A stretch of 64,000 bases of DNA from Kribbella antiqua (GTDB lineage: Bacteria; Actinomycetota; Actinomycetes; Propionibacteriales; Kribbellaceae): contig NZ_SLWR01000003.1 in the NCBI RefSeq assembly GCF_004345665.1, positions 496,001 through 560,000 on the forward strand. The letters run 5' to 3'. Position 1 is the stretch's first letter. Every line of letters begins with the position of its first letter. The notes below the pieces were generated by a model. The model worked only from the letters and a program-made list of their open reading frames with translations. It was not told where the DNA came from and made no database searches. Below are positions 31,192 to 44,274 of this stretch, piece by piece. Made by a program: the position numbers and the translations under genes.

Positions 31192-32511
31192 ATGACGGAT
31201 CTTCCGGCCTCTCTGCGGCCTTTCGTCCTCGAGGTTCTGGACGGCGACAGCGTGCAGGTGGACAGGGTCGGTGAGATCGACTTCTACCGTCCGGGCGGCA
31301 CGGCCCGGACAGCTGCGATTCTCTTTGTGCACGGGGGTCCAGGGCCGGCCGAGCTCGAGGCGACGCCTCGGGACTGGCCGGTCTACCAGGGCTACGCGTC
31401 CGCCGTCGCGCGGCGCGGACTGACCGCCGCTGTCGTCGACCACAGCCTGATCCACGGCCTCGACCAACTGGTCACCGCCGCGGACCAGGTGGAGGCGGCT
31501 GTCGGCGTACTGCGGTCCGATCCGCGGGTCGACCCGGATCGGGTCGCTCTGTGGTTCTTCTCCGGCGCCGGTCTGCTGGCGGGGGAGTGGCTGGACAGCC
31601 GCCCCGACTGGCTGCGCTGCGTCGCCCTGACCTATCCGCTGCTCGCCACCCCGCCCGGTGTCGACGAACTGGTCAATGCCGCCGAAGTGATCGGCAAACA
31701 CAAGGATCTGCCGGTACTGCTGACGAGAGCCGGGCTGGAGCGCCCGGAGCTCGCCGGACCGGTCGCGGAGTTCGTCTCCGCCGGTGGTACCGCGCTGGAC
31801 ATCATCGACGTACCGAAAGGGCACCACGGGTTCGACATGCTCGACCACACCGAAGAATCACGCGCCGCCGTCACCAAGGCCCTGGACTGGGCGATAGCCC
31901 ACCTGGGCGAAGACCCCGACGACAAGGGCAAGCTGCTGGTCCCACCGCCGGCCGCCAAGCCGTCCACCCGCCGTACGGCGGCTGCCGCCAAGCCTGCTGC
32001 CGCCAGACCTGCCGCGAAAGCACCTGCTGAACCCGCCAGTCAGCAGGTGCCGGCCGCTCCGACTACCACTGCCACTCCGACCCCAGAGCCCACTCCTACA
32101 CCGACTCCTGCTCCTACGCCCACCGCCACTGCGGCTGTAACGCCGCTTGCCAGCGTTGGGGCCGCCACGGTCGCGGCTGCTACCGCTGACACCCCGGCCG
32201 CGCGTGTGGTGGCCCGGGAGCACGCCGCGTACGCCGCCCACGACCTCGAGGCGTTCCTCGCGATGTACTCACCGACCGCCCGAATCGAAATGGCCGACGG
32301 GACCGAGCTGAAGGGCCGCCGGTTCCTGCGCGAGTACTACCGGTCCCGGTTCGACGCCGGCCAGTGCAAGACCGAGGTGGTGCAGAAGCTGATGCTCGGC
32401 GAGTGGGTGGTCGAGCACATCCAGGCCTACGACACCGACCAAATGGTCCCGATGCTCGCCCTCTACCGCGTCACCGAAGGCCTGATCGCCGAAGTCCAGT
32501 TCCGTGTCTGA
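31192..32511 (+). CDS. Alpha/beta hydrolase fused to an NTF2/SnoaL-like domain
   Basis: A 439-residue two-domain protein. Residues 1-245 are an alpha/beta-hydrolase of the dienelactone-hydrolase/prolyl-oligopeptidase type: ILFVHGGPGPAE (oxyanion turn), WFFSGAGLLAGEW (nucleophile elbow with the first Gly replaced by Phe) and PKGHHGFDML (catalytic His). Residues about 250-350 are a Lys/Pro/Ala then Thr/Pro-rich linker (TPTPEPTPTPTPAPTP). Residues 350-439 are an NTF2-like fold (REHAAYAAHDLEAFLAMYSPTARIEMADGTELKG...LYRVTEGLIAEVQF). I start at the ATG at 31192; the longer frame passes through the rpoC terminator. It overlaps the next gene by eight bases. The substrate is unknown. Confidence 0.82.
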   Translation: MTDLPASLRPFVLEVLDGDSVQVDRVGEIDFYRPGGTARTAAILFVHGGPGPAELEATPRDWPVYQGYASAVARRGLTAAVVDHSLIHGLDQLVTAADQVEAAVGVLRSDPRVDPDRVALWFFSGAGLLAGEWLDSRPDWLRCVALTYPLLATPPGVDELVNAAEVIGKHKDLPVLLTRAGLERPELAGPVAEFVSAGGTALDIIDVPKGHHGFDMLDHTEESRAAVTKALDWAIAHLGEDPDDKGKLLVPPPAAKPSTRRTAAAAKPAAARPAAKAPAEPASQQVPAAPTTTATPTPEPTPTPTPAPTPTATAAVTPLASVGAATVAAATADTPAARVVAREHAAYAAHDLEAFLAMYSPTARIEMADGTELKGRRFLREYYRSRFDAGQCKTEVVQKLMLGEWVVEHIQAYDTDQMVPMLALYRVTEGLIAEVQFRV

Positions 32512-33265
32512 CGGAATCGACTATCTGGCCGAGTTCGAACGGACGGCCGCGGAGTTCGCGGCCGTCCTCGACCGGGTGGATCCGGGCGCCGCGGTGCCCG
32601 GCTGCCCCGGCTGGACACTGGCCGATCTGGCGCTGCACATCGGCGCCGGCCAGCGCTGGGCCGCATCCATCCTGCTCAGCGGCGCCGCCCAGAAGGTCCC
32701 CGAGGTCCTGCGTACGACGATCTCGTGGGCCGACTGGTATGCCGGCACGACCGCCGCACTGACCGCGGCGATCCGGGCCGTCGACCCGGACGAGCCGTGC
32801 TGGAACTTCGCGCCGGTCGACCAGCGAGCGGGATTCTGGTCGCGCCGCCGCCTGCATGAGACGGCGATCCACCTTGTGGACGCGGTTCAGGCCGGCGACC
32901 TGGGCGCCACTGGTCTTGAGGTGATACCTCCGGCGATCGCGGCCGACGGGGTGGACGAGGTGTTCGGGGTGTTCCTGGCGCGGATGCTGGCCCGCGGGTT
33001 CGCGCCGGCGGTCACCCGGCAGATCGGCGTACGGGCAACCGACACCGGCGATGAATGGACGGTGACGCCTGCGCCGGAAGGGGCTGTATCCAACGGGATT
33101 GGGCCGCAGGTGGAACGCGGCAAGGCAGCCGGCGAAGCGGTCGTCTCGGGCACCGCAGCCGAGCTCGACCTATGCCTCTGGAAACGCTTGCCGCCAAGCG
33201 TTCCGGCGGTCGAGGGAGACCCTGCTGTTGCAGCCGCTTTTCTGGCCGGAACAGCCGCCCCTTGA
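32504..33265 (+). CDS. Maleylpyruvate isomerase family / DinB-like mycothiol-dependent enzyme
   Basis: A 253-residue protein. The N-terminal half has the MDMPI-N/DinB four-helix fold pattern: [23 protein letters not shown] with metal-ligand candidate His45, and [17 protein letters not shown] with Glu and His ligands near residue 115-120. The C-terminal half ([14 protein letters not shown]...[17 protein letters not shown]) matches the MDMPI C-terminal domain. Family members are mycothiol-dependent isomerases or transferases in actinobacteria. The GTG start overlaps the hydrolase gene by eight bases and lacks a clear ribosome-binding site, so translation is probably coupled. Confidence 0.82.
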   Translation: MSDGIDYLAEFERTAAEFAAVLDRVDPGAAVPGCPGWTLADLALHIGAGQRWAASILLSGAAQKVPEVLRTTISWADWYAGTTAALTAAIRAVDPDEPCWNFAPVDQRAGFWSRRRLHETAIHLVDAVQAGDLGATGLEVIPPAIAADGVDEVFGVFLARMLARGFAPAVTRQIGVRATDTGDEWTVTPAPEGAVSNGIGPQVERGKAAGEAVVSGTAAELDLCLWKRLPPSVPAVEGDPAVAAAFLAGTAAP

Positions 33266-33317
33266 ACCCTGTAGACTGGGTCAGCGGAAGGGTCTCAGTA
33301 CCGGTCGGTTACTCATT

Positions 33318-33346
33318 TTGACCGTGCTTGAGGCAGACGCTAGTCT
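33318..33346 (+). promoter_or_regulatory. Predicted promoter of the rpsL-rpsG-fusA-tuf operon
   Basis: TTGACC (33318-33323), a 17-base spacer and TAGTCT (33341-33346). This is the best promoter match in the window. It leaves a leader of about 190 bases before rpsL. Confidence 0.7.
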
Positions 33347-33471
33347 TAACGATCGTGCCCGGGTCATCCTGGGCCGTCATGCGTGCCCCTCGTCGAACCG
33401 GGTCTGCGCGCGTGGCACGGGAGTCCTGCCGACAGTCTGGAAGATTACGGCTTTCGGTATCCCCGTGCGCA

Positions 33472-33496
33472 CGCGACACACCCGACCGCGGGGGTC
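33472..33496 (+). repeat. 25-base leader element, copy upstream of rpsL
   Basis: These 25 bases (starting CGCGACACACCCGACC) are identical to 38123-38147 upstream of rpsJ. The middle can fold as a small hairpin, CGACC with GGTCx, around GCGGG. It ends 49 bases before the rpsL start, within the transcribed leader. Confidence 0.8.
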
Positions 33497-33545
33497 AGGC
33501 GAGAAGCAGCAGAAGAAAGCCGGACGACAGAAAGAGACCTACGCG

Positions 33546-33920
33546 GTGCCCACCATTCAGCAGCTGGTCCGCAAGGGCCGCCAGGACAAGGTGTCCAAGA
33601 ACAAGACGCCCGCCCTGAAGGGTTCCCCTCAGCGTCGCGGTGTGTGCACGCGCGTCTACACCACTACGCCGAAGAAGCCGAACTCGGCCCTTCGCAAGGT
33701 TGCGCGTGTCCGCCTGACCAGCGGCATCGAGGTCACCGCGTACATTCCCGGCGTCGGCCACAACCTGCAGGAGCACTCGATCGTGCTCGTGCGTGGCGGT
33801 CGTGTGAAGGACCTTCCGGGTGTCCGGTACAAGATCATCCGCGGTTCGCTCGACACCCAGGGTGTGAAGAACCGGAAGCAGGCCCGCAGCCGTTACGGCG
33901 CGAAGAAGGAGAAGAGCTAA
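33546..33920 (+). CDS. rpsL: 30S ribosomal protein S12
   Basis: A 124-residue S12, the normal length, at the decoding centre of the small subunit. The GTG start gives [13 protein letters not shown]. The streptomycin-determining stretches [12 protein letters not shown] and [12 protein letters not shown] are wild type, with Lys at both resistance positions. The longer in-frame frame from 33099 runs through the promoter and is not used. The stop overlaps the rpsG start as TAATG. Confidence 0.97.
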   Translation: MPTIQQLVRKGRQDKVSKNKTPALKGSPQRRGVCTRVYTTTPKKPNSALRKVARVRLTSGIEVTAYIPGVGHNLQEHSIVLVRGGRVKDLPGVRYKIIRGSLDTQGVKNRKQARSRYGAKKEKS

Positions 33921-34390
33921 TGCCGCGCAAGGGCCCCGCCCCGAAGCGCCCGGTCATCATCGACCCGGTCTACAGTTCGCCGCTGGTCACCCAGTTGATC
34001 TCCAAGATCCTGGTGGACGGCAAGAAGCAGATCGCGCAGAGCATCGTCTACACGGCGCTCGAGGGCACCCGCGCGAAGACCGGCACCGACCCGGTCATCA
34101 CGCTGAAGCGTGCGCTCGACAACGTGAAGCCGAGCATCGAGGTGAAGAGCCGCCGGGTCGGTGGCGCCACCTACCAGGTGCCGATCGAGGTGAAGCCGGG
34201 CCGCTCCACCACGCTCGCGCTGCGCTGGCTGACGACGTACTCCCGCGCCCGTCGCGAGAAGACCATGTCCGAGCGCCTGATGAACGAGATCCTGGACGCC
34301 TCCAACGGCCTGGGTGCCTCGGTCAAGCGCCGCGAGGACACGCACAAGATGGCCGAAGCCAACAAGGCTTTCGCCCACTACCGCTGGTGA
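33920..34390 (+). CDS. rpsG: 30S ribosomal protein S7
   Basis: A 156-residue S7 that nucleates assembly of the 30S head. It has the standard [31 protein letters not shown] start, [17 protein letters not shown] and the C-terminal [21 protein letters not shown]. Translation is coupled to rpsL; a hairpin follows before fusA. Confidence 0.98.
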   Translation: MPRKGPAPKRPVIIDPVYSSPLVTQLISKILVDGKKQIAQSIVYTALEGTRAKTGTDPVITLKRALDNVKPSIEVKSRRVGGATYQVPIEVKPGRSTTLALRWLTTYSRARREKTMSERLMNEILDASNGLGASVKRREDTHKMAEANKAFAHYRW

Positions 34391-34393
34391 TCC

Positions 34394-34412
34394 GGGGTCC
34401 GATCCGGACCCC
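34394..34412 (+). terminator. Hairpin between rpsG and fusA
   Basis: GGGGTCCG-ATC-CGGACCCC is a perfect eight-base-pair stem four bases past the rpsG stop, with no U tract. It probably causes partial termination or protects the 3' end rather than ending the operon. Confidence 0.5.
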
Positions 34413-34461
34413 AGCGCTCACCCCTTTGACGCAGTACAGAATCGAGAGGTAGACCACCGAG

Positions 34462-36573
<2,112 letters not shown>

Positions 36574-36645
36574 TCTCTCGCTCCTGACCACCACACCCCA
36601 AGCGCGTCGGCGTACGGCGTAGTCAATTTATCTAGGAGGGCCCCA

Positions 36646-37839
<1,194 letters not shown>

Positions 37840-37845
37840 TCACAC

Positions 37846-37884
37846 GAGGTCCGCGCGGGCTCTCCCCGCGCGGACCTCTGCTTT
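37846..37884 (+). terminator. tuf terminator
   Basis: A perfect 14-base-pair stem (37846-37859 with 37865-37878), a five-base loop, then TGCTTT. It starts seven bases after the tuf stop. Confidence 0.85.
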
Positions 37885-38002
37885 GCGCCGGATCCGGAGC
37901 TCAGGTGGGCCCGGATCAGGCGTGAAGCCACCCGATTGGCGTTCCGGCGCCGATCTCTGGCACAATATTCAGGTTGCTCAGGCGAGGCCGCCGGGGCGCG
38001 CC

Positions 38003-38060
38003 CCAGACCATCTGGTCTGGCTGGTGCGCCGGACCGGAGACCATGCCGAGGTTCCGGTCC
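38003..38060 (+). promoter_or_regulatory. Two hairpins in the S10 operon leader
   Basis: CCAGACCA/TGGTCTGG (38003-38010 with 38013-38020) can be lengthened by outer GGCGC/GCGCC pairing. GGACCGGA/TCCGGTCC (38031-38038 with 38053-38060) follows ten bases later. They are too far from a U tract to be a terminator, and could bind a ribosomal protein for feedback control. Confidence 0.5.
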
Positions 38061-38122
38061 GAGACCGGGCCCCGATCACCAATCCAGGTCGATGAAGCGG
38101 TGAGTCGCGCGCGTTCCGCGTC

Positions 38123-38147
38123 CGCGACACACCCGACCGCGGGGGTC
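38123..38147 (+). repeat. 25-base leader element, copy upstream of rpsJ
   Basis: Identical over 25 bases to 33472-33496. It ends 43 bases before the rpsJ start, nearly the same distance as in the rpsL leader. Confidence 0.8.
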
Positions 38148-38190
38148 GGAGCAACGCAACGAAGACGATAGAGAAGGACAAAGCGAAGCG

Positions 38191-38499
38191 ATGGCGGGAC
38201 AGAAGATCCGCATCCGGCTGAAGGCCTACGACCACGAGGTCATCGACAGCTCGGCGCGCAAGATTGTCGACACGGTGACGCGTACTGGTGCGAAGGTTGC
38301 TGGCCCGGTGCCGTTGCCGACGGAAAAGAACGTGTTCTGCGTCATCCGCTCGCCGCACAAGTACAAGGACAGCCGCGAGCACTTCGAGATGCGCACCCAC
38401 AAGCGGCTCATCGACATCATCGACCCCACGCCGAAGACCGTCGACTCGCTGATGCGGCTCGACCTGCCGGCCGGCGTCGACATCGAGATCAAGCTCTGA
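38191..38499 (+). CDS. rpsJ: 30S ribosomal protein S10
   Basis: A 102-residue S10 (NusE), also a transcription antitermination factor. [34 protein letters not shown] and the C-terminal [16 protein letters not shown] are standard. First gene of the S10 operon; rplC follows after 16 bases. Confidence 0.98.
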   Translation: MAGQKIRIRLKAYDHEVIDSSARKIVDTVTRTGAKVAGPVPLPTEKNVFCVIRSPHKYKDSREHFEMRTHKRLIDIIDPTPKTVDSLMRLDLPAGVDIEIKL

Positions 38500-38515
38500 G
38501 GGACGCGAACAGCCA

Positions 38516-39172
38516 ATGAGCACTGTCAAGAACACGCGCGGTCTGCTGGGCACCAAGCTCGGCATGACCCAGACCTGGGACGAGAACAATCGCGTCGTCC
38601 CCGTCACCGTGATCCAGGCCGGCCCGTGCGTGGTGACCGAGGTGCGTACCTCGGCCAGCCACGGGTACGACGGCGTCCAGATCGCCTTCGGCGACATCGA
38701 CCCCCGCAAGGTGAACTCGCCGATGCGCGGCCACTTCGAGAAGGCCGGCGTGACTCCTCGCCGCCACCTGCTCGAGCTGCGGACCGCCGACGCGAGCGAG
38801 TACACGCTGGGCCAGGAGATCAAGGCCGAGGCCTTCGCCGCCGGTGAGGCCGTGGACGTCTCCGCCACCAGCAAGGGCAAGGGCTTCGCCGGTGTGATGA
38901 AGCGGCACGGCTTCGGTGGTCTGCGCGCCACCCACGGTGTGCACAAGAAGCACCGCTCGCCGGGTTCGATCGGCGGCTGCGCCACCCCGGGCCGGGTTTT
39001 CAAGGGCCTGCGGATGGCCGGCCGGATGGGCAACGAGCAGGTCACCACGCAGAACATCACCGTGCACGCGGTGGATGCCGACCGTGGCCTGATCCTGCTC
39101 AAGGGCGCCGTCCCCGGCCCCAAGGGCGGCCTCGTGCTGATCCGCAACGCCGCGAAGGGAGCTGCCAAGTGA
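38516..39172 (+). CDS. rplC: 50S ribosomal protein L3
   Basis: A 218-residue L3. It has the family start [31 protein letters not shown] and the extended loop [44 protein letters not shown] reaching towards the peptidyl-transferase centre. It overlaps rplD by four bases. Confidence 0.98.
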   Translation: MSTVKNTRGLLGTKLGMTQTWDENNRVVPVTVIQAGPCVVTEVRTSASHGYDGVQIAFGDIDPRKVNSPMRGHFEKAGVTPRRHLLELRTADASEYTLGQEIKAEAFAAGEAVDVSATSKGKGFAGVMKRHGFGGLRATHGVHKKHRSPGSIGGCATPGRVFKGLRMAGRMGNEQVTTQNITVHAVDADRGLILLKGAVPGPKGGLVLIRNAAKGAAK

Positions 39173-39861
39173 GCACCGTCGACGTCGTCGCCGTGTTGGG
39201 CGACAAGGTCAGCAAGAAGGGCTCCGCCGAGCTTCCGGCCGAGCTGTTCGACGTCCAGGTCAACATCCCGCTGATCCACCAGGTCGTGGTGGCCCAGCTG
39301 GCCGCGGCCCGCCAGGGTACGCACAAGGCGAAGACCCGGGGCGAGGTCTCCGGCGGTGGCGCCAAGCCGTACCGGCAGAAGGGCACCGGTCGCGCCCGTC
39401 AGGGTTCGACCCGCGCGCCGCAGTTCACCGGTGGTGGCGTCGTCCACGGCCCGGTGCCGCGCGACTACAGCCAGCGGACCCCGAAGAAGATGATCGCCGC
39501 CGCGCTCCGCGGTGCGCTCTCGGACCGGGCCCGCGACGGCCGGGTCAGCGTGGTCGAGAAGTTCGTGGACGGCGACAAGCCCTCCACCAAGGCCGCGCTG
39601 AACGTGCTGGCCGAGGCCGCCGAGCCGGGCAAGGTGCTGGTCGTCGTCGAGCGCGCCGACGAGCTCACCTGGCTGAGCCTGCGGAACGTGCAGCACGTGC
39701 ACCTGATCGCCGCCGACCAGCTGAACGCCTACGACGTACTCGTCAGCGACTCGGTGGTCTTCACCAAGCCCGCGCTGGACGCGTTCGTTGCCGGCGCCCC
39801 GAAGGGCAAGTCCATCAAGGCCGTCGCCACGTCGACTGAGGCCGAGGAGGTAGAAGCATGA
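39169..39861 (+). CDS. rplD: 50S ribosomal protein L4
   Basis: A 230-residue L4 lining the exit tunnel. The tunnel loop [45 protein letters not shown] is intact, including the Lys/Gly positions linked to macrolide resistance. In other bacteria L4 represses the S10 operon; whether it does so here is unknown. GTG start overlaps the rplC stop; ATGA overlap with rplW. Confidence 0.97.
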   Translation: MSTVDVVAVLGDKVSKKGSAELPAELFDVQVNIPLIHQVVVAQLAAARQGTHKAKTRGEVSGGGAKPYRQKGTGRARQGSTRAPQFTGGGVVHGPVPRDYSQRTPKKMIAAALRGALSDRARDGRVSVVEKFVDGDKPSTKAALNVLAEAAEPGKVLVVVERADELTWLSLRNVQHVHLIAADQLNAYDVLVSDSVVFTKPALDAFVAGAPKGKSIKAVATSTEAEEVEA

Positions 39862-40163
39862 GCCACGGAGTCAACAAGGACCCCCGGGACGTGCTGCTCC
39901 GGCCGGTCGTGAGCGAGAAGAGCTACGGCCTGCTGGACGAGCAGAAGTACACGTTCGAGGTGGACCCGAACGCCAACAAGACCGAGATCAAGCTCGCGGT
40001 CGAGAAGGTCTTCAAGGTCAAGGTCAGCGACGTGAACACCATCAACCGCAAGGGCAAGCGCCGCCGGACCCGGTCCGGCTGGGGCAAGCGCCCGGACACC
40101 AAGCGGGCGATCGTGACCCTCAAGGGTGACGACCGCATCGACATCTTCGGAGGCCAGTCGTAA
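39858..40163 (+). CDS. rplW: 50S ribosomal protein L23
   Basis: A 101-residue L23, located at the tunnel exit as docking site for SRP and trigger factor. [45 protein letters not shown] and the [24 protein letters not shown] loop are typical. The stop overlaps the rplB start (TAATG). Confidence 0.97.
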   Translation: MSHGVNKDPRDVLLRPVVSEKSYGLLDEQKYTFEVDPNANKTEIKLAVEKVFKVKVSDVNTINRKGKRRRTRSGWGKRPDTKRAIVTLKGDDRIDIFGGQS

Positions 40164-40996
40164 TGGGTATCCGCAAATACAAGCCGACGACGCCGGGCCG
40201 CCGTGGCTCGAGCGTGGCCGACTTCGTCGAGCTCACCCGTTCGACCCCCGAGAAGTCGCTGCTGCGGCCGCTGCCCAAGAAGGGCGGCCGGAACAACTCC
40301 GGCAAGATCACCACCCGGCACCAGGGCGGCGGTCACAAGCGGGCGTACCGGCTGATCGACTTCAAGCGGTACGACAAGGACGGTGTGCCGGCCAAGGTCG
40401 CGCACATCGAGTACGACCCGAACCGCACCGCGCGGATCGCGCTGCTGCACTACGTCGACGGCGAGAAGCGCTACATCCTCGCCCCGTCGAACCTGAAGCA
40501 GGGCACGATCGTCGAGAACGGCCCGGCCGCCGACATCAAGATCGGCAACAACCTGCCGCTGCGCAACATCCCGGTCGGCTCCACGGTGCACGCCGTCGAG
40601 CTGCGCCCGGGCGGCGGCGCCAAGATGGGCCGCTCGGCCGGTGCCAGCATCCAGCTGGTCGCGAAGGAAGGCCGGATGGCCACCCTGCGGATGCCGTCCG
40701 GCGAGGTCCGGATGGTCGACGTGCGCTGCCGCGCCACCCTCGGTGAGGTCGGCAACGGCGAGCAGTCGAACATCAACTGGGGCAAGGCGGGCCGGATGCG
40801 CTGGAAGGGCAAGCGCCCGACCGTCCGTGGTGTCGCGATGAACCCGGTCGACCACCCGCACGGTGGTGGTGAGGGTAAGACCTCGGGTGGTCGCCACCCG
40901 GTGTCCCCGTGGGGCAAGCCCGAGGGGCGGACCCGCACCCGCAAGGAAAGCGACCGTTTGATCGTCCGGCGCCGCAAGGCCGGCAAGAAGCGTTGA
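40163..40996 (+). CDS. rplB: 50S ribosomal protein L2
   Basis: A 277-residue L2 needed for subunit joining and peptidyl transfer. [28 protein letters not shown] and the C-terminal [32 protein letters not shown] with the conserved His are present. Confidence 0.98.
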   Translation: MGIRKYKPTTPGRRGSSVADFVELTRSTPEKSLLRPLPKKGGRNNSGKITTRHQGGGHKRAYRLIDFKRYDKDGVPAKVAHIEYDPNRTARIALLHYVDGEKRYILAPSNLKQGTIVENGPAADIKIGNNLPLRNIPVGSTVHAVELRPGGGAKMGRSAGASIQLVAKEGRMATLRMPSGEVRMVDVRCRATLGEVGNGEQSNINWGKAGRMRWKGKRPTVRGVAMNPVDHPHGGGEGKTSGGRHPVSPWGKPEGRTRTRKESDRLIVRRRKAGKKR

Positions 40997-41012
40997 TTAG
41001 GGAGCCGGCCAG

Positions 41013-41294
41013 ATGCCACGCAGCCTGAAGAAGGGCCCGTTCGTCGACCACCACCTGATGAAGAAGGTGGAGGTGCAGAACGAGAAGGGCACCAAGAACG
41101 TCATCAAGACCTGGTCCCGCCGATCGATGATCGTGCCGGACATGATCGGCCACACGCTGGCGGTGCACGACGGCCGCAAGCACGTGCCGGTGTTCGTGAC
41201 GGACGCGATGGTCGGGCACAAGCTCGGCGAGTTCGCCCCGACTCGGACGTTCAAGGGTCACGAGAAGGACGACCGAAAGTCACGGCGTCGCTGA
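41013..41294 (+). CDS. rpsS: 30S ribosomal protein S19
   Basis: A 93-residue S19. [69 protein letters not shown] are standard. Confidence 0.98.
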   Translation: MPRSLKKGPFVDHHLMKKVEVQNEKGTKNVIKTWSRRSMIVPDMIGHTLAVHDGRKHVPVFVTDAMVGHKLGEFAPTRTFKGHEKDDRKSRRR

Positions 41295-41344
41295 CCTCGT
41301 GTCAGTGACGAAGCGATAGCAACCTACGGAGAGATTCGAACATC

Positions 41345-41920
41345 ATGAGCGTTCAAGAGCGTAGGGCCGTCAGTGCCCGTCGCGAGAGCCTGCTGGGCGA
41401 CGAGCCCGGGGCCTTCGCGGTCGCGCGCTTCGTCCGCGTGACGCCGATGAAGGCGCGCCGCGTGGGCGACCTGGTGCGCGGTCTGGGCGTCGACGACGCA
41501 CTCGCCACTCTGAAGTTCGCCCCGCAGGCCGCTGCCGCGACCGTGTACAAGGTCGTCGACAGCGCCGCGGCGAACGCCGAGGGCACCGAGCACCTGAGCC
41601 GGGCCGACCTGGTCGTGACCAAGGTCCTGGTGGACGAGGGACCGACGCTGAAGCGTCACCGCCCGCGTGCCCAGGGCCGGGCCACCCGGATCGACAAGCG
41701 GACCAGCCACATCACCGTCGTGGTCACCCCGCGGGTCGAGGAGGAGCCGGTCGCGAAGGCTCCGGCGAAGAAGTCCGCCAAGAAGGCGGACGCGGCCAAG
41801 AAGGCCCCGGCCAAGAAGGCCGCGGCCGACCAGGCCGAGACCGCCGACAAGCCGGCCAAGAAGGCGACCGCGAAGAAGCCGGCCGCCAAGAAGGCAACCG
41901 CTGAGAAGAAGGAGTCCTGA
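41345..41920 (+). CDS. rplV: 50S ribosomal protein L22 with Lys/Ala-rich tail
   Basis: The L22 core ends near residue 130 ([19 protein letters not shown]); the whole is 191 residues. [50 protein letters not shown] is the core signature. The C-terminal 55 residues are low-complexity, made of AKK/PAKK repeats like histone H1 or mycobacterial tails; they would be disordered and positively charged, and probably contact rRNA or nucleic acid. RBS GGAGA upstream. Confidence 0.96.
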   Translation: MSVQERRAVSARRESLLGDEPGAFAVARFVRVTPMKARRVGDLVRGLGVDDALATLKFAPQAAAATVYKVVDSAAANAEGTEHLSRADLVVTKVLVDEGPTLKRHRPRAQGRATRIDKRTSHITVVVTPRVEEEPVAKAPAKKSAKKADAAKKAPAKKAAADQAETADKPAKKATAKKPAAKKATAEKKES

Positions 41921-41922
41921 CT

Positions 41923-42777
41923 GTGGGCCAGAAGGTAAACCCGCACGGGTTCCGTCTCGGCATCAGCACCGACCACAAGAGCCGCTGGTACGCCGACAAG
42001 CTGTACAAGGACTACGTGGGCGAGGACGTCAAGATCCGCCGCCTGCTGAGCAAGGGCATGGAGCGCGCCGGCATCTCCCGCGTGGAGATCGAGCGCACCC
42101 GTGACCGCGTCCGCGTCGACATCCACACCGCCCGTCCGGGCATCGTCATCGGCCGCCGCGGCGCCGAGGCGGACCGGATCCGGGGCAGCCTGGAGGAGCT
42201 CACCGGCAAGCAGGTGCAGCTGAACATCCTCGAGGTGAAGAACTCCGAGGTCGACGCCCAGCTCGTCGCGCAGGGCGTGGCCGAGCAGCTGTCCGGTCGC
42301 GTGGCGTTCCGCCGCGCGATGCGCAAGGCGATGCAGACCACCATGCGTGGCGGCGCCCTGGGCATCCGGATCCAGTGCTCCGGCCGGCTCGGTGGCGCCG
42401 AGATGTCGCGGTCGGAGTTCTACCGCGAGGGCCGGGTGCCGCTGCACACGCTCCGCGCGGACATCGACTACGGCTTCTACGAGGCCCGTACGACCTTCGG
42501 CCGGATCGGCGTGAAGGTCTGGATCTACAAGGGTGACGTGGCCGGCTCCCGGGCCGAGCGCGAGGCTCAGGCCGCCGCTCGGGCCGCGACCCAGCAGCGC
42601 CGTCCGGCTCGCCGCGACGACCGCGGTGGCCGTGGTGGCGACCGTGACCGCGGTGACCGCGGCGGCCGTGGTGGAGACCGCGGCGGCCGCAACGAGGCGC
42701 GCTCCGCGGCTCCGGCCGCCGAGGCAACCGCGCCGGCTGCCGACAAGCCCGCCGAGACGACCGGAACGGAGAGCTGA
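41923..42777 (+). CDS. rpsC: 30S ribosomal protein S3 with RGG-rich tail
   Basis: A 284-residue S3 at the mRNA entry site. The KH domain ([34 protein letters not shown]) and the C-terminal domain ([41 protein letters not shown]) are standard. After residue about 225 there is an Arg/Gly/Asp repeat stretch ([19 protein letters not shown]) and an Ala/Thr tail. GTG start, two bases after the rplV stop. Confidence 0.97.
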   Translation: MGQKVNPHGFRLGISTDHKSRWYADKLYKDYVGEDVKIRRLLSKGMERAGISRVEIERTRDRVRVDIHTARPGIVIGRRGAEADRIRGSLEELTGKQVQLNILEVKNSEVDAQLVAQGVAEQLSGRVAFRRAMRKAMQTTMRGGALGIRIQCSGRLGGAEMSRSEFYREGRVPLHTLRADIDYGFYEARTTFGRIGVKVWIYKGDVAGSRAEREAQAAARAATQQRRPARRDDRGGRGGDRDRGDRGGRGGDRGGRNEARSAAPAAEATAPAADKPAETTGTES

Positions 42778-42780
42778 CCG

Positions 42781-43200
42781 ATGCTCATCCCCCGCAAGGT
42801 CAAGCACCGCAAGCAGCACCACCCGAAGCGCTCCGGCGCTGCCAAGGGCGGTACCACGCTGGCCTTCGGTGACTTCGGCATCCAGGCGCTGGAGAGCCAC
42901 TACGTCACCAACCGGCAGATCGAGTCCGCGCGTATCGCGATGACCCGGCACATCAAGCGTGGCGGCAAGGTGTGGATCAACATCTACCCCGACCGCCCGC
43001 TGACCAAGAAGCCGGCCGAGACCCGGATGGGTTCCGGTAAGGGTTCGCCGGAGTGGTGGATCGCCAACGTCAAGGCCGGCCGGGTCATGTTCGAGCTGTC
43101 CGGTGTGCCGGAGGAGATCGCTCGCGAGGCCATGCGCCGCGCGATTCACAAGTTGCCGATGAAGTGCCGCTTCATCACCCGAGAGGCAGGTGAGAACTGA
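42781..43200 (+). CDS. rplP: 50S ribosomal protein L16
   Basis: A 139-residue L16. [38 protein letters not shown] and [27 protein letters not shown] are standard. The stop overlaps the rpmC start (TGATG). Confidence 0.98.
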   Translation: MLIPRKVKHRKQHHPKRSGAAKGGTTLAFGDFGIQALESHYVTNRQIESARIAMTRHIKRGGKVWINIYPDRPLTKKPAETRMGSGKGSPEWWIANVKAGRVMFELSGVPEEIAREAMRRAIHKLPMKCRFITREAGEN

Positions 43201-43502
43201 TGGCTACCCTGACCGCCGCCGAGCTGCGGAACCTGGGCCGGGACGAGCTGCTGAGCAAGCTCGGCGAAGCCAAGGAGGAGCTGTTCAACCTCCGGTTCCA
43301 GGCTGCCACGGGTCAGCTGGAGTCCCACGGCCGGCTGCGCGCCGTCCGCAAGGACATCGCCCGCATCTACACGGTGCTGACCGAGCGGGCGCTCGGCATC
43401 ACCGATGAGGTCGACGCGGCGCCGGCCGCCGCCGAGGACGCCGTACCGGCTGACGAGGCCGAGACCGCGGACGAGACCGAGAAGGCCGGGAGCAAGGCAT
43501 GA
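43200..43502 (+). CDS. rpmC: 50S ribosomal protein L29 with acidic tail
   Basis: A 100-residue L29; the core ([63 protein letters not shown]) is about 68 residues. The remaining 30 are Ala/Asp/Glu-rich and add negative charge. ATGA overlap with rpsQ. Confidence 0.95.
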   Translation: MATLTAAELRNLGRDELLSKLGEAKEELFNLRFQAATGQLESHGRLRAVRKDIARIYTVLTERALGITDEVDAAPAAAEDAVPADEAETADETEKAGSKA

Positions 43503-43798
43503 CCGAGAACGCGAAGGACGAGACCGTGAGCACGACCACCACCGAGGCGCGAGGCCGCCGGAAGACCCGTGAGGGCCTGGTGCTGAGCGACAAGATGGAC
43601 AAGACCGTCGTGGTGCAGGTCGAGGACCGGGTCAAGCACGCGCTGTACGGCAAGGTCATCCGGCGCACCAGCAAGCTCAAGGCGCACGACGAGCAGAACG
43701 CCGCCGGTATCGGCGACCGCGTCCTCCTGATGGAGACCCGGCCGCTGTCGGCGACCAAGCGCTGGCGCGTCGTGGAGATCCTCGAGAAGGCCAAGTAG
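43499..43798 (+). CDS. rpsQ: 30S ribosomal protein S17
   Basis: A 99-residue S17, with an N-terminal extension of about 20 residues before the core [47 protein letters not shown]. Last gene of the S10 operon. Confidence 0.96.
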   Translation: MTENAKDETVSTTTTEARGRRKTREGLVLSDKMDKTVVVQVEDRVKHALYGKVIRRTSKLKAHDEQNAAGIGDRVLLMETRPLSATKRWRVVEILEKAK

Positions 43799-43904
43799 TT
43801 CCCGGCCAGGTGCGTCCAGCGCAGGACCGGCAACCAATCGAAATTTATTCGTTCCGCAAGGCTCACGTGAGTGAGAACCAGCGAGACAACCAGGAGATCA
43901 ACAG

Positions 43905-44273
43905 ATGATCCAGCAGGAGTCGCGACTGAAGGTCGCCGACAACACGGGTGCCAAGGAGATCCTTTGCATCCGCGTGCTCGGTGGCTCCGGTCGGCGCTAC
44001 GCCGGTGTCGGAGACACGATCGTCGCCACCGTCAAGGACGCGATCCCCGGCGGTGGTGTGAAGAAGGGTGACGTCGTCAAGGCGGTCGTCGTACGGACCG
44101 TGAAGGAGCGCCGGCGTCCGGACGGCTCCTACATCCGGTTCGACGAGAACGCCGCCGTCATCCTGAAGGCCGACGGCGAGCCGCGTGGCACCCGTATCTT
44201 CGGGCCGGTCGGCCGGGAGCTGCGGGAGAAGCGCTTCATGAAGATCATCTCGCTCGCCCCGGAGGTGCTCTGA
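43905..44273 (+). CDS. rplN: 50S ribosomal protein L14
   Basis: A 122-residue L14 of standard length ([65 protein letters not shown]). First gene of the spc operon, 106 bases after rpsQ; that gap has no clear terminator, so the two operons may be read together. Confidence 0.98.
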   Translation: MIQQESRLKVADNTGAKEILCIRVLGGSGRRYAGVGDTIVATVKDAIPGGGVKKGDVVKAVVVRTVKERRRPDGSYIRFDENAAVILKADGEPRGTRIFGPVGRELREKRFMKIISLAPEVL

Positions 44274-44274
44274 G

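Larger units (their letters stand above)
37885..38190. other. S10 operon leader region
   Basis: The roughly 300 bases before rpsJ contain no gene. A possible promoter is CACAAT at 37961-37966 with TTGGCG at 37936-37941 (spacer 19, weak). The transcribed part holds two perfect hairpins (38003-38020 and 38031-38060) and the 25-base element shared with the rpsL leader (38123-38147). AGAAGGA precedes the rpsJ ATG. Confidence 0.55.

Noticed and set aside
33099..33545. N-terminal extension of S12
   Set aside because: The frame runs through the promoter at 33318-33346 and the shared leader element; S12 has its normal length from the GTG at 33546.
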